64,000 nucleotides of DNA. It comes from Paractinoplanes polyasparticus. Lineage in GTDB: Bacteria > Actinomycetota > Actinomycetes > Mycobacteriales > Micromonosporaceae. The position numbers and the translations under genes were made by a program. The stretch lies in contig NZ_JAHWFK010000006.1 in assembly GCF_019710575.1 (NCBI RefSeq), positions 1 through 64,000 of the forward strand, given 5' to 3'. Shown piece by piece: positions 35,058 through 44,312 of this stretch (its first letter is position 1; the number at the start of each line of letters is the position of its first letter). Under the pieces are notes generated by a model. That model did not search any database and had not been told where the DNA came from. It worked only from the letters and a program-made list of their open reading frames with translations.

Positions 35058-35519
35058 ATGGCGCACACCCCGGTCAACCACCCGCTGCGGCCTCTCTACC
35101 GGGCGCTGAGCTTCGTCGCCGGCGCCTACCTGGTCGTGTTCGGCGTCATCGGTCTGATCCAGACGTCGGGCGAGAGCTTCACCGGCGCCAGCGACGTCCG
35201 CGTCCTCGGCCAGGGCACCAACATGCTGTGGTCGATCCTCGCCGTCGTCCTGGGCGCGATCGTGCTGGCCACTGCCGCGATCGGCCGCAACCTCGACGTC
35301 GAGGCCAACAAGTACCTGGGCTGGGGAATCCTGGTCGTCGGCAGCTACGAGCTGGCCACCAGCCGCACCGACGCCAACTTCTTCGGCTTCACCATCGCGA
35401 CGGTCGTGGTGACCTACCTCGTGGGTCTCGTCCTGATCACCGCCGGCCTCTACCTCAAGGTGGCGCCGCAGTCCGAGGCCGGCGCCCCGCGGCAGGTGCG
35501 TGAGGGCCGTACGGCCTGA
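35058..35519 (+). CDS. DUF4383 membrane protein, copy 1
   Basis: A 153-aa protein with four membrane helices and the start MAHTPVNHPLRPLYRAL. The pattern matches the actinobacterial DUF4383 family, function unknown. Helices lie at about 14-36, 54-76, 84-102 and 107-127. Its stop overlaps the start of a paralogue by one base (TGATG), so the two are translationally coupled and could form a heteromeric complex. Confidence 0.82.
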   Translation: MAHTPVNHPLRPLYRALSFVAGAYLVVFGVIGLIQTSGESFTGASDVRVLGQGTNMLWSILAVVLGAIVLATAAIGRNLDVEANKYLGWGILVVGSYELATSRTDANFFGFTIATVVVTYLVGLVLITAGLYLKVAPQSEAGAPRQVREGRTA

Positions 35520-35980
35520 TGGCGCACTACCCCCTCAACCACCCTCTGCGTCCCGTCTTCCGCTTCCTGGCCTTTCTCGCCGGGGCCTACCTGACGCTCT
35601 TCGGCGCCATCGGCCTCGGCGTGACGGCCGGGGATCCGGTCTTCCACCGCGGCTCCGACTGGGTGCTCGGCCTGCGCACCAACCCGGCCACGGCGTGGCT
35701 CACGCTGCTGCTGGGCGTGGTGCTGCTGGCCGTCGTGCTGGTCGGCCGCAACCTCTATCACCGGGTCACGCTGGTGCTGGGCTGGGCGCTGGCCGGCTAC
35801 GCGATGATCATGATGGCGATGATCCAGACCGACGCCAACGTCTTCAACGTCTCGATGGTCAACGTGATCGTGCTGACGGTGCTGGGGCTGATCGTGCTGA
35901 CGGCGGGCCTCTACGGCAAGGTCGGCACCCCGGAACCGGCCCCGGGCGAGTCGCGAGCGGCGCACGGGATCCGCGCCTAG
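35519..35980 (+). CDS. DUF4383 membrane protein, copy 2
   Basis: A 153-aa paralogue of the preceding gene: same length, same start (MAHYPLNHPLRPVFRFL) and same helix plan, with ITAGLYLKV replaced by LTAGLYGKV near the end. A tandem duplication followed by divergence is the simplest history. Its stop codon shares CTAG with the stop of the convergent TetR gene. Confidence 0.82.
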   Translation: MAHYPLNHPLRPVFRFLAFLAGAYLTLFGAIGLGVTAGDPVFHRGSDWVLGLRTNPATAWLTLLLGVVLLAVVLVGRNLYHRVTLVLGWALAGYAMIMMAMIQTDANVFNVSMVNVIVLTVLGLIVLTAGLYGKVGTPEPAPGESRAAHGIRA

Positions 35981-36648
35981 CGGGTCTTGCGGGTCAGCAG
36001 GGTCGGTTTCACCTCGAGGTTGGACAGGCCGTTCCACGCCAGGTTGACCAGGTGGGCGGCCACCATCTCCTTCTTGGGCTTGCGGGCCTCGCGCCACCAC
36101 TGGCCGACCAGCGCGACCATGCCGACCAGGGCCTGCGAATAGAGCTCGGCGAACTTCGGGTCGAGGCCGCGGGACTTGAACTCGGCGCCCAGGATGTGCT
36201 CGACCTGGTGGGCCACGTCGTTCATCACGCTCGAGAAGGTGCCCGCCGGCGACAGCACGGGCGATTCGCGCGCGAGCACCCGGAATCCGTGCGGCTCTTC
36301 CTCGATGTAGTCGAGCAGGGCCAGGGCGGCCTGTTCGAGCAGTTCCCGGGGGTGGCCCGCGGTCAGCGCCGTGGCGATCCGGTCGAGCAGCGCCCGCACC
36401 TCGCGGTCGACGACGACCGCGTACAGGCCCTCCTTGCCGCCGAAGTGCTCGTAGACGACCGGCTTGGAGACCTTGGCCCGCGACGCGACCTCTTCCACGC
36501 TGGTGGCGTCGTAGCCCCGCTCGGCGAACAACTGACGGCCGATGGCGATCAACTGCTCCCGCCGCTGGGCGGCCGACATGCGAACCCGGGGGGCCGCCGT
36601 TGGCCGCGCCCGCCGTTGTTTGCCGTCGCCATCGCCCGCATCCGTCAC
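35977..36648 (-). CDS. TetR-family regulator next to glmU
   Basis: A 223-aa regulator: a disordered 25-residue lead, a helix-turn-helix (RREQLIAIGRQLFAERGYDA, then VEEVASRAKVSKPVVYEHF, residues 30-75) and a ligand domain ending WNGLSNLEVKPTLL. Position beside tRNA-Gln and glmU matches the regulator Rv1019 of M. tuberculosis. Its ligand and targets are unknown. GTG start. Overlaps the DUF4383 gene tail-to-tail by 4 bp. Confidence 0.88.
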   Translation of the reverse strand: MTDAGDGDGKQRRARPTAAPRVRMSAAQRREQLIAIGRQLFAERGYDATSVEEVASRAKVSKPVVYEHFGGKEGLYAVVVDREVRALLDRIATALTAGHPRELLEQAALALLDYIEEEPHGFRVLARESPVLSPAGTFSSVMNDVAHQVEHILGAEFKSRGLDPKFAELYSQALVGMVALVGQWWREARKPKKEMVAAHLVNLAWNGLSNLEVKPTLLTRKTR

Positions 36649-36783
36649 CGGGCCATCCTGTCAGGTCCCCTCCGCGGCCATCGCCCCGTGACGGTCCGAC
36701 GCTGCCGGGGGCGGGTGGTGGTCGGACCGTGCCGCTAAGATGTGACCGGTGGACATCGCCCGATGGGTAAATGTCCCATTTGG

Positions 36784-36854
36784 TCCCGGATCGTCTAATG
36801 GTAGGACCGCGGCTTTTGGTGCCGTTTATAGGGGTTCGAATCCTCTTCCGGGAG
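36784..36854 (+). tRNA. tRNA-Gln (anticodon TTG)
   Basis: 71 nt. Acceptor TCCCGGA/TCCGGGA, anticodon stem GCGGC/GCCGT with loop TTTTGGT (anticodon TTG), T-arm AGGGG-TTCGAAT-CCTCT, and discriminator G as usual for Gln. CCA is not encoded. Confidence 0.95.
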
Positions 36855-36920
36855 CAGTCTTCCGCGGCTGAGTTGTCGCCGCCTCTTCCTCAATGACTAC
36901 AGCGAGCACAGGAGTACCGC

Positions 36921-38378
36921 GTGAGTCAGGCCCCTCGTACCGTCGTCGTTCTCGCCGCCGGTGAAGGCAAGCGGATGAAGTCCGCCACCCCCAAGGTGCT
37001 GCACCCGCTGCTCGGGCGCACCCTGGTCGGGCACGTGCTGAGCGCCTCGGCGGCGGCCGGTGCGGAGCGGACGATCGTGGTCGTCGGGCACAAGGCCGAG
37101 CAGGTCGAGGCCCACCTGGCCGAGGTCGCGCCGACCGCCACGCCGGTGCTCCAGGCCCAGCAGAACGGCACCGGTCACGCCGTACGCCTGGCGCTCGAGG
37201 CCGTGCCCGAGGTGACCGGCACCGTCGTGGTGCTCAACGGCGACGTGCCGCTGCTGCGGGCCGAGACGGTGGGCAGCCTGATCGAGGCGCACGAGTCCGG
37301 CGCGCGCGGCGCGACCGTCCTGGCGGCCGAGGTGGGCGACCCGACCGGGCTGGGACGCATCGTGCGCGACGCCGCGGGCAACCTGGAGCGGATCGTCGAG
37401 GAGCGGGACGCCTCGGCCGAGGTGCGCGCGATCCGTGAGATCAACGCCGGCATCTACGCCTTCGACGTGGCGTCGCTGCGGGAGGCGCTGTCGAAGCTGT
37501 CGACCGACAACGACCAGGGCGAGGAATACCTGACCGACGTGTTCGGGATCCTGGCCTCGGTGGGTCACCCGGTCGGGGTCTTCGTGGCGCCGGACGCTGA
37601 CGAGACGCTGGGATGCAACGACCGGGCCGAACTGGCGAGCCTGCGGGCGCTGCTGCGCGACCGGGTGAACGAGGCCTGGATGCGGGCCGGCGTCTCGATC
37701 CTCGACCCGTCCACCACCTGGATCGATGTGACCGTGCGGCTCGAACCGGACGCCGAGATCGACCAGAACTCGCAGCTGCTGGGCGAGACGACCGTGGGCG
37801 CGGGCGCGATCGTCGGGCCGGACACGACGCTGATCGACACCACCGTCGGCGCGGGCGCGGTGGTGCTGCGGACCCACTCGATCGGGGCCGAGATCGGCGC
37901 CGAGGCCACTGTGGGCCCGTTCTCCTTCCTGCGGCCGGGCACCCGCCTGGGGCGCAAGGCCAAGGTAGGCGGCTTCGTCGAGACGAAGAACGCCGAGCTG
38001 GGCGAGGGCGCGAAGGTTCCCCACCTGTCGTACGTGGGGGACGCCACGATCGGGGCGAAGGCCAACATCGGGGCGGGCACGATCTTCGCCAACTACGACG
38101 GCGTCAACAAGAGCCACACCACCGTGGGCGAGGCCGCGTTCGTCGGCTCGGACACGGTGCTCATCGCGCCGGTCGAGATCGAGCCGGGGGCCTACGTGGC
38201 GGCCGGCAGCGCGATCCAGAAGAACGTGCCGGCGGGCAGCTTGGGCGTGACCCGGGCGCCGCAGCGCAACGTGGAGAACTGGGTGACCCGGCGCCGGGCC
38301 GGCACGGTCTCGGCCGCGGCGGCCGAGCGCGCGATCGCCGAGAAGGACGCGGGCGGCGAGATCAGCACGGCCGAGTGA
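36921..38378 (+). CDS. glmU: Bifunctional GlcNAc-1-P uridyltransferase / GlcN-1-P acetyltransferase
   Basis: A 485-aa enzyme making UDP-GlcNAc for peptidoglycan and other glycans. The N-terminal pyrophosphorylase has LAAGEGKRMKSATPKVLHPL (residues 11-30), QQNGTGHAV and NGDVPLL. The C-terminal left-handed beta-helix acetyltransferase carries hexapeptide repeats (IGAKANIGAGTIFANYDG). GTG start with AGGAG at 6-nt spacing. First gene of a glmU-prs-rplY-pth run, as in mycobacteria. UDP-GlcNAc made here would feed the predicted amino-sugar polymer synthase. Confidence 0.96.
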   Translation: MSQAPRTVVVLAAGEGKRMKSATPKVLHPLLGRTLVGHVLSASAAAGAERTIVVVGHKAEQVEAHLAEVAPTATPVLQAQQNGTGHAVRLALEAVPEVTGTVVVLNGDVPLLRAETVGSLIEAHESGARGATVLAAEVGDPTGLGRIVRDAAGNLERIVEERDASAEVRAIREINAGIYAFDVASLREALSKLSTDNDQGEEYLTDVFGILASVGHPVGVFVAPDADETLGCNDRAELASLRALLRDRVNEAWMRAGVSILDPSTTWIDVTVRLEPDAEIDQNSQLLGETTVGAGAIVGPDTTLIDTTVGAGAVVLRTHSIGAEIGAEATVGPFSFLRPGTRLGRKAKVGGFVETKNAELGEGAKVPHLSYVGDATIGAKANIGAGTIFANYDGVNKSHTTVGEAAFVGSDTVLIAPVEIEPGAYVAAGSAIQKNVPAGSLGVTRAPQRNVENWVTRRRAGTVSAAAAERAIAEKDAGGEISTAE

Positions 38379-38602
38379 CAGGCGGATCCGCGCCGGGTGC
38401 GGTTAGCTGAGGGGACGGCCCGCCTCTGACGGGAATCCGACGCGCCTACGCCGCGGGGTGGACCGCCCCTGAGCTGGAATGATCCGGCGAGGGTGAGGCA
38501 TCCCACGCCACGGGCGCGGAACGTGGCGGGAAAGTGGCCGCGGGGGATACTTCACTCGAATCACATCCCCCACCCCCTCGATCCAACGGGAGTAGCGAGC
38601 CG

Positions 38603-39583
38603 ATGGGCAGCATCGTCGCGGAGAACCGTAAGTCTCTGATGCTTTTCTCCGGTCGGGGTTTCCCGGAGCTGGCCGAAGAGATCGGCCAGGTGCTCGGCGT
38701 CGCGCCGACCCCCGCCGACTCGTACGAGTTCGCCAACGGTGAGATCTTCGTCCGCTTCAAGGATTCGGTGCGAGGCTCGGACGCGTTCGTCGTGCAGTCG
38801 ATGACCGAGGGCGTCAACCGCTGGGTCATGGAGACCCTGATCATGATCGACGCGCTCAAGCGCGGGTCGGCCAAGCGGATCACCGTCGTGCTGCCGTTCT
38901 ATCCGTACGCCCGGCAGGACAAGAAGCACCGCGGCCGCGAGCCGATCTCGGCCCGCCTGGTGGCCGATCTGCTGAAGACCGCCGGCGCCAACCGGATCCT
39001 CACGGTCGACCTGCACACCGCGCAGATCCAGGGCTTCTTCGACGGCCCGGTCGACCACCTGTTCGCGATGGACATCCTGGCCGAGCACGTCGAGAAGAAG
39101 TACGCCGGCCGCCCGCTGACGGTGGTCGCGCCCGACTCGGGCCGGGTGCGGGTGGCGGAGCGATGGACCGACCGGCTGGGCGGCTGCCCGCTGGCGTTCA
39201 TTCACAAGACGCGCGACCCGTTGAAGCCCAACCAGGTGGTGGCCAACCGCGTGGTCGGCGAGGTCGAGGGCCGGGTCTGCCTGATCGTCGACGACATGAT
39301 CGACACCGGCGGCACGATCACCAAGGCGTCCGACATCCTGTGGGAGGAGGGCGCGGCCGACGTGATCGTGGCGTCGACCCACGCGCTGCTGTCCGACCCG
39401 GCGACCGAGCGGCTGAAGAACAGCCGGATCAGCGAACTGGTGGTGACGAACACGCTGCCGCTGCCGCCCGAGAAGCGGCTCGACAAGATCACCGTGCTGT
39501 CGATCGCGCCGCTGCTGGCCCGCGCGATCCGCGAGGTGTTCGACGACGGCTCGGTGACGACCCTCTTCGGCGGGCTGAGCTGA
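38603..39583 (+). CDS. prs: Ribose-phosphate pyrophosphokinase
   Basis: A 326-aa PRPP synthase. Family signatures are GRGFPELAEEIGQVLG with EFANGEIFVRF at the start, PYARQDKKHRGREPISARL, and the PRPP-binding loop VDDMIDTGGT (residues about 231-240). Makes PRPP for nucleotides, His and Trp, and for decaprenyl-phosphoribose in lineages with arabinan. ATG at 38603, 224 bp after glmU, so it probably has its own promoter. Confidence 0.96.
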   Translation: MGSIVAENRKSLMLFSGRGFPELAEEIGQVLGVAPTPADSYEFANGEIFVRFKDSVRGSDAFVVQSMTEGVNRWVMETLIMIDALKRGSAKRITVVLPFYPYARQDKKHRGREPISARLVADLLKTAGANRILTVDLHTAQIQGFFDGPVDHLFAMDILAEHVEKKYAGRPLTVVAPDSGRVRVAERWTDRLGGCPLAFIHKTRDPLKPNQVVANRVVGEVEGRVCLIVDDMIDTGGTITKASDILWEEGAADVIVASTHALLSDPATERLKNSRISELVVTNTLPLPPEKRLDKITVLSIAPLLARAIREVFDDGSVTTLFGGLS

Positions 39584-40022
39584 CGATCGCGGCGGCGGCA
39601 ATCCCGCGAAAGGCGGCTTTGTGATTCATGCGTCGCGCGGGTGAGGAACTTTGCCGGTTTTATGGGGTCATACACCGAAGTTTTCGCCGTGCAAGTTGCA
39701 TCGAGCGGGTGAAGTTCGCGCAGAGTGCCGGACCGCGCCGGACCCGCTGATCCGTACGCTCACGCAGTAGGTAAGATAGTGCGGTTGCCACGGCGAGGGT
39801 GCCCCGCGGTCTGCTGAGGTTCGCAGCCATTTTCGGGGGCACCGTGATCGACGCGGTGCTCCGGGCCTGTGCCCCGCGCGCCCCTTGCCCGGCAGCGCCG
39901 ACGACGGCCATCAGCACCGACGGCGGCCGTCAGCCACCGACACACTGCCGAATTGCACCACCGCAAAGGCAAGCAACGCCGACTACGTCGCAGCCCGATC
40001 CAAGAGTTTCAGGAGTTTCCCC
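39584..40022. other. Intergenic region before rplY
   Basis: 439 bp with no convincing gene. TAAGAT at 39772-39777 could be a -10 box for rplY, giving a leader of about 240 nt, but no -35 is evident. The ribosome binding site AGGAG lies at its right end. Confidence 0.35.
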
Positions 40023-40652
40023 GTGTCCGAGGTAAAGATCAGCGCCGAGCCCCGCACCGAGTTCGGCAAGGGTGGTGCCCGCCGCACGCGCCGGGCCGGT
40101 TTGGTGCCCGCCGTGCTTTACGGCCACGGCGAGAAGCCGGTGCACATCGCGCTGCCGGCCCGTGAGTTCGCCGCCGCCATCCGGCACGGTGGCCTCAACA
40201 CCGTGTTCACGATCGACATCGTCGGTGCCTCCGGCGCCACGCTGGCCCTGCCCAAGGCCATCCAGCGTGACCCGATCAAGGACACCTACGAGCACGTCGA
40301 CCTCATCATCGTCAAGCGTGGCGAGAAGGTCCAGGTCGACGTCCCCGTGACGCTGGTCGGCGAGGCCGCTCGCAACACCTTGGTCGTCAACGAGTCGAAC
40401 ACGCTGGCCGTGGTCGCCGAGGCGATGCACCTGCCCTCCGGCTTCGAGGTGTCCATCGAGGGCCTCGAGGCGGGTTCCCAAGTCACCGCGGGCGACGTCA
40501 GCCTGCCGACCGGCACCGAGCTGGCCGTCGAGCCCGACTTCGTGCTCGCGATCATCTCGCAGGCGCAGACCGCTGAGCAGCTCGAGGGCGACACCGGCGA
40601 GGCCGGCGAGTCCGCCGAGGGCGAGACCACCGAGGCTGCGACCGAGGAGTAA
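40023..40652 (+). CDS. rplY: 50S ribosomal protein L25/Ctc
   Basis: A 209-aa 5S-rRNA-binding protein of the long (Ctc/TL5) type: L25 domain (residues 1-95, KISAEPRTEFGKGGARRTRR, LVPAVLYGHG) plus the C-terminal beta domain (100-185), ending with an acidic tail. Long forms are linked to stress response in Gram-positive bacteria. GTG start with AGGAG at 8-nt spacing. A perfect hairpin separates it from pth. Confidence 0.94.
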   Translation: MSEVKISAEPRTEFGKGGARRTRRAGLVPAVLYGHGEKPVHIALPAREFAAAIRHGGLNTVFTIDIVGASGATLALPKAIQRDPIKDTYEHVDLIIVKRGEKVQVDVPVTLVGEAARNTLVVNESNTLAVVAEAMHLPSGFEVSIEGLEAGSQVTAGDVSLPTGTELAVEPDFVLAIISQAQTAEQLEGDTGEAGESAEGETTEAATEE

Positions 40653-40684
40653 GACCCGCCTAGTCGGCGTACGAGCAAGTGACC

Positions 40685-40714
40685 GGGGAAAGTGCCGCTA
40701 CAGGCACTTTCCCC
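40685..40714 (+). terminator. Perfect 12-bp stem-loop between rplY and pth
   Basis: GGGGAAAGTGCC (40685-40696) and GGCACTTTCCCC (40703-40714) with loop GCTACA. It begins 33 nt after rplY and ends 33 nt before the pth start. It may terminate or attenuate read-through into pth. Confidence 0.8.
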
Positions 40715-40747
40715 GCAGTCGTGTCCGGGATGGGGAGGGGAAAGTCA

Positions 40748-41335
40748 GTGAGCGACGAGTCGCCGTGGCTGGTGGTCGGTCTCGGTAATCCGGGCAAGGA
40801 GTACGCCGGCAACCGGCACAACGTGGGCTTCCTGGTGGCCGACCTGCTGGCGTCCCGGGTGGGCGCGAAGTTCGGCCGGGCGAAGCGGGTTCAGGGCGAA
40901 GTGGCCGAGGGGCGGTTGGGGTTCGGGGGTCCGAAGCTGGTTCTCCTGAAGCCGCTGACCTACATGAACCTTTCCGGTGCGCCTGTGGTCTCGCTCGCTC
41001 AGTTCTTCAAAGTGCCTGTGTCGAACGTGATTGCCGTGCACGATGAGCTTGATGTGCCGTTCGGACAGATACGGGCCAAGCGTGGCGGTGGTGAGGGTGG
41101 CCACAACGGTCTCCGCTCCATGTCGAAGTCGTTGGCGGACAAGGAGTACGCACGGGTGCGGTTCGGCATCGGCCGTCCGCCCGGCCGGCAGGACCCGGCC
41201 GACTACGTGCTCTCCGACTTCTCCGGCGCCGAGCGCAAGGAGCTGGACTTCCTGGTCGACCGGGCAGCCGACGTCGTCGAGGCGATCGTGCTCGAGGGCG
41301 TGGAGTGGGCGCAGAACAAATACCACGGCGGTTGA
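40748..41335 (+). CDS. pth: Peptidyl-tRNA hydrolase
   Basis: A 195-aa enzyme releasing peptides from stalled peptidyl-tRNA. Signatures are VVGLGNPGKEYAGNRHNVGF with the catalytic His in NRHN, LKPLTYMNLSG, HDELDVPFG and GGGEGGHNGLRS. I chose the GTG at 40748, which has GGGAGGGG at 7-nt spacing. An upstream start would run through the terminator-like hairpin. Confidence 0.96.
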   Translation: MSDESPWLVVGLGNPGKEYAGNRHNVGFLVADLLASRVGAKFGRAKRVQGEVAEGRLGFGGPKLVLLKPLTYMNLSGAPVVSLAQFFKVPVSNVIAVHDELDVPFGQIRAKRGGGEGGHNGLRSMSKSLADKEYARVRFGIGRPPGRQDPADYVLSDFSGAERKELDFLVDRAADVVEAIVLEGVEWAQNKYHGG

Positions 41336-41407
41336 TGCCGCGGGGTCGAAACGTTTAGATCGTTTGGGCGGTTTTGTCCGTCTCCCGATCCCGTGACGCT
41401 CACGACT

Positions 41408-41426
41408 GTCCGACCGTTGGTCAGAC
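41408..41426. promoter_or_regulatory. Dyad upstream of sugar-transferase gene
   Basis: GTC-C-GACC-GTT-GGTC-A-GAC, an imperfect 19-bp palindrome about 50 bp before the preferred start of the glycosylphosphotransferase gene. It may be an operator. Confidence 0.3.
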
Positions 41427-41476
41427 GTATGCACCGGATCGGTGCAAAAGCGACCGGCGTTTGGGGGAGGTTCGGG

Positions 41477-43336
41477 GTGCAGCAGAAGCTGTCCGCGCAG
41501 GAGGCGGTGCTGTCCCAGCCGACCGTGCTGCTGCCGGCGATCCGGCCGGTGCGTCCACCGGTGCGCCCGCCCGAGGGCTACGGGTGGGCGAACCACCCGC
41601 CGGCCAACACCGGGTCCATGCGTACGAAGATCCCCGCTCCGGTCGTGCCGTTGAGCCCGCCACCGGCCGGATCCTCGTCACCCGGCTCGACGATGCACCT
41701 CGGCGTCACCGCACCGGCCCGCCCCCGGCCGACCTCGCCCAACCGGGTCGACCAGCCGTCCGGCCGGTCCGACAACGCCCCGCCGCTGTCGGCCGGTGGC
41801 AAGTCCGACGTCGCGCGCAACCAGGCGGTCGACCGGCACTGGTCGGAGCGCCCCAGCAAGTCGGCGGCGACCCGCCCGGCCGCGCGCCCCTTCCTGCGGG
41901 TGCGGGGCCGGCACGCCGCCATGTCGCGCCGGCAGCGCTGGGAACGCCAGTACGTGCGCTCGCTGGTGCTGTGCGACCTGATGGCGGGCACGGCGGCCGG
42001 CGCGGTCACCTTCGGACTGCGCTTCGGCGACGAGGTGACCAGCTACAACCGCGCGTACGTGCTGCTGTCGTTCCTGCTGCCGGCGCTGCTGCTGACCGTG
42101 CTGGCGGTCTCGCGGGCCTACGAGCGGCGGTACCTGTTCGTCGGCACCGACGAGTACCAGCGGGTCCTCCGCGGTGGGGTCGGCCTGATCGCCGGCGTGG
42201 CCCTGGTGTCGTACGCGCTGGATCTTGATCTGGCCCGCAGCTATGTGCTGGCCGCCCTGCCGACGGCGATCGTCTCGTCGATCGTCCTGCGTTTCGCGTT
42301 GCGCAAGCGGCTGCATCTGTCGCGGGCCCGGGGCGAGAGCCTCCGCCGGGTGATTCTGGTCGGGCACGAGCTCGCGGTGATCGGCATGTCCCGCCAGCTG
42401 CGGCGCGAGCGTTACCACGGGCTCGAGGTGGTGGGCGCGTGCCTGCCGCCCGGGCACGACGGGGTGGGCGTGAGCGGGCCGCAGGGGCTGGCCGTCTACG
42501 GCACGTTCGAGGACGTGGCGGGTGCGGTCGAGCAGGCCGACGCGGACACGGTGGTGGTGCTGAGCTGCCCCGAGCTCGACGGCGCGGCACTGCGGCGGCT
42601 GGCCTGGCGGCTCGAGCGCGACGAGGTCGACCTGGTGGTGGCGAGCTCCCTGGTCGACGTGGCGGGCGCCCGGACGACGATCCGGCCGTTCGACGGGCTG
42701 CCGATGCTGCACGTCGAGCACCCGCGCCTGCACGGCGGATCGAGGCTGGTCAAGGAGGTGTTCGACCGGATCGGGGCGCTCGCGCTATTGATGATCTTCG
42801 GTCCCTTGCTGCTCGGCCTCGCACTCTGTGTGCGCTGCACCTCGCGCGGGCCGGTACTCTTTCGACAGGTGCGGGTCGGCCGCGACGGCCGGTTGTTCCG
42901 CATCTTCAAGTTCCGCAGCATGTATGTGGATGCCGAGGCGCGGCTGGCCGAGTTGCGGCATCTGAACGAGCACGACGGCGTGCTCTTCAAAATGCGTGAC
43001 GATCCGCGGGTGACCCGGATCGGGCGCTATCTGCGACGTTTCTCGCTCGACGAGCTGCCGCAGTTGCTGAACGTGGCGCTGGGGCAGATGTCGCTGGTCG
43101 GACCGCGGCCGCCGCTGCCCTCCGAGGTGGCGGCGTACGCCGACGACGTGCGGCGCCGGCTCGCCGTCAAGCCGGGTATGACAGGCCTGTGGCAGGTATC
43201 CGGACGTTCGGATCTGCCGTGGGAGGAAGCGGTCCGGCTGGACCTGCGCTATGTGGAGAACTGGACGCTGAGTTTGGATCTGGTGATCCTGTTACGCACC
43301 ATGACCGCAGTGGTGCGCTCGTCCGGGGCGTACTGA
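41477..43336 (+). CDS. Polyprenyl glycosylphosphotransferase (exopolysaccharide initiation)
   Basis: A 619-aa membrane enzyme that puts the first sugar-phosphate on a polyprenyl phosphate carrier. It has a long Pro-rich cytoplasmic head (1-165), a cluster of four or five helices, a Rossmann-like middle (RRVILVGHELAVIGMSRQL), another helix and the C-terminal bacterial sugar transferase domain with FKFRSMYVDAEARL, RRFSLDELPQLLNV, MSLVGPRPPLPSE and KPGMTGLWQVSGRSD. The GTG at 41477 has GGGGGAGG at 6-nt spacing. Upstream GTG/ATG codons lack one. No other capsule genes are adjacent, so its partners lie elsewhere. cysQ starts 21 nt downstream. Confidence 0.9.
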   Translation: MQQKLSAQEAVLSQPTVLLPAIRPVRPPVRPPEGYGWANHPPANTGSMRTKIPAPVVPLSPPPAGSSSPGSTMHLGVTAPARPRPTSPNRVDQPSGRSDNAPPLSAGGKSDVARNQAVDRHWSERPSKSAATRPAARPFLRVRGRHAAMSRRQRWERQYVRSLVLCDLMAGTAAGAVTFGLRFGDEVTSYNRAYVLLSFLLPALLLTVLAVSRAYERRYLFVGTDEYQRVLRGGVGLIAGVALVSYALDLDLARSYVLAALPTAIVSSIVLRFALRKRLHLSRARGESLRRVILVGHELAVIGMSRQLRRERYHGLEVVGACLPPGHDGVGVSGPQGLAVYGTFEDVAGAVEQADADTVVVLSCPELDGAALRRLAWRLERDEVDLVVASSLVDVAGARTTIRPFDGLPMLHVEHPRLHGGSRLVKEVFDRIGALALLMIFGPLLLGLALCVRCTSRGPVLFRQVRVGRDGRLFRIFKFRSMYVDAEARLAELRHLNEHDGVLFKMRDDPRVTRIGRYLRRFSLDELPQLLNVALGQMSLVGPRPPLPSEVAAYADDVRRRLAVKPGMTGLWQVSGRSDLPWEEAVRLDLRYVENWTLSLDLVILLRTMTAVVRSSGAY

Positions 43337-43357
43337 GCTTGAGGGAGCTGCAAACAG

Positions 43358-44245
43358 ATGGGCGAGCGGACAGAGACGTCGGCCCGTGTGACCTCCCAGC
43401 GGGAGAGCAATGACGGCGGCACGCCGCCGGTGATCGACGCGGCCTTCGCCCGGTGGCTGGCCGACAAGGCGGGGCAGACCCTGCTTCAGGTACGGGAAGA
43501 GATGGGCTACGCCGACGGCAAGGCACTCAAGGCGGCCGGCGACAAGGCCGCGCACCACCTGATGCGGGCCGAACTGGCGCGCTGGCGCCCAGCCGACGCG
43601 GTTCTCTCCGAGGAGGACGACCACGCGCGCGACGCCTGGCGCGAGGGCGAGCAGAGCACCGTGCGCCCCGAACGCCTGGGCGCCTCGCGGGTCTGGATCA
43701 TCGACCCGCTGGACGGCACCCGCGAGTTCTCCGAACAGGGCCGCACCGACTGGGCCGTCCACGTGGCGCTCTGGACGGCCGACTGCTCGAGCCCGTCCTG
43801 CCTGGCCGCGGGCGCGGTCGCGATGCCGGCTCAGCACCGCACGATCGCCACCGACCACTCCCCGGCCTATCCGCCGATGCCGCTCGACGCGACGGCCCGT
43901 CCGATCCGGATCGCCGCCAGCCGCACGCGGCCCCCGGCCTTCGTGACCGCCCTCGCCGAGGACATCGGGGCCGAGCTGGTGCCGATGGGATCGGCCGGCG
44001 TGAAGATCGCCGCGGTGATCAGCGGCGAGGCCGACGCCTACGTGCACGCCGGCGGCCAGTACGAGTGGGACTCAGCCGCACCGGTCGCTGTGGCGTTGGC
44101 CACGGGCCTGCACGCTAGCCGAATCGACGGATCTGAGCTGAAATACAACGGGGCCGACCCTAAGTTGCCGGACCTGGTGGTGTGCCGTAAGGATCTCGCT
44201 CCTCGGTTGCTTGCAGCGTTGCAGCGTCACCTTCCGTCAGAATGA
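43358..44245 (+). CDS. cysQ: 3'(2'),5'-bisphosphate nucleotidase, CysQ-type
   Basis: A 295-aa inositol-monophosphatase-fold enzyme. Metal site residues are in SEEDD, WIIDPLDGTREFSE (residues about 112-125) and the late WDSAAPVAVA. Its place directly before cysD-cysN points to removal of PAP/PAPS rather than inositol phosphate hydrolysis. A disordered 30-residue lead precedes the domain. The ribosome binding site is poor, so an internal start a few codons in is possible. Confidence 0.88.
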   Translation: MGERTETSARVTSQRESNDGGTPPVIDAAFARWLADKAGQTLLQVREEMGYADGKALKAAGDKAAHHLMRAELARWRPADAVLSEEDDHARDAWREGEQSTVRPERLGASRVWIIDPLDGTREFSEQGRTDWAVHVALWTADCSSPSCLAAGAVAMPAQHRTIATDHSPAYPPMPLDATARPIRIAASRTRPPAFVTALAEDIGAELVPMGSAGVKIAAVISGEADAYVHAGGQYEWDSAAPVAVALATGLHASRIDGSELKYNGADPKLPDLVVCRKDLAPRLLAALQRHLPSE

Positions 44246-44312
44246 CGGTTCTTCACTAGCAACACAGCCGCAAACCCCCTGATCCTCTAGATCCGATGTC
44301 TGGGAGCCACCG

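Noticed and set aside
44246-44312. Riboswitch before cysD
   Set aside because: The 67-bp gap is too short and shows no SAM-type motifs or strong hairpins.
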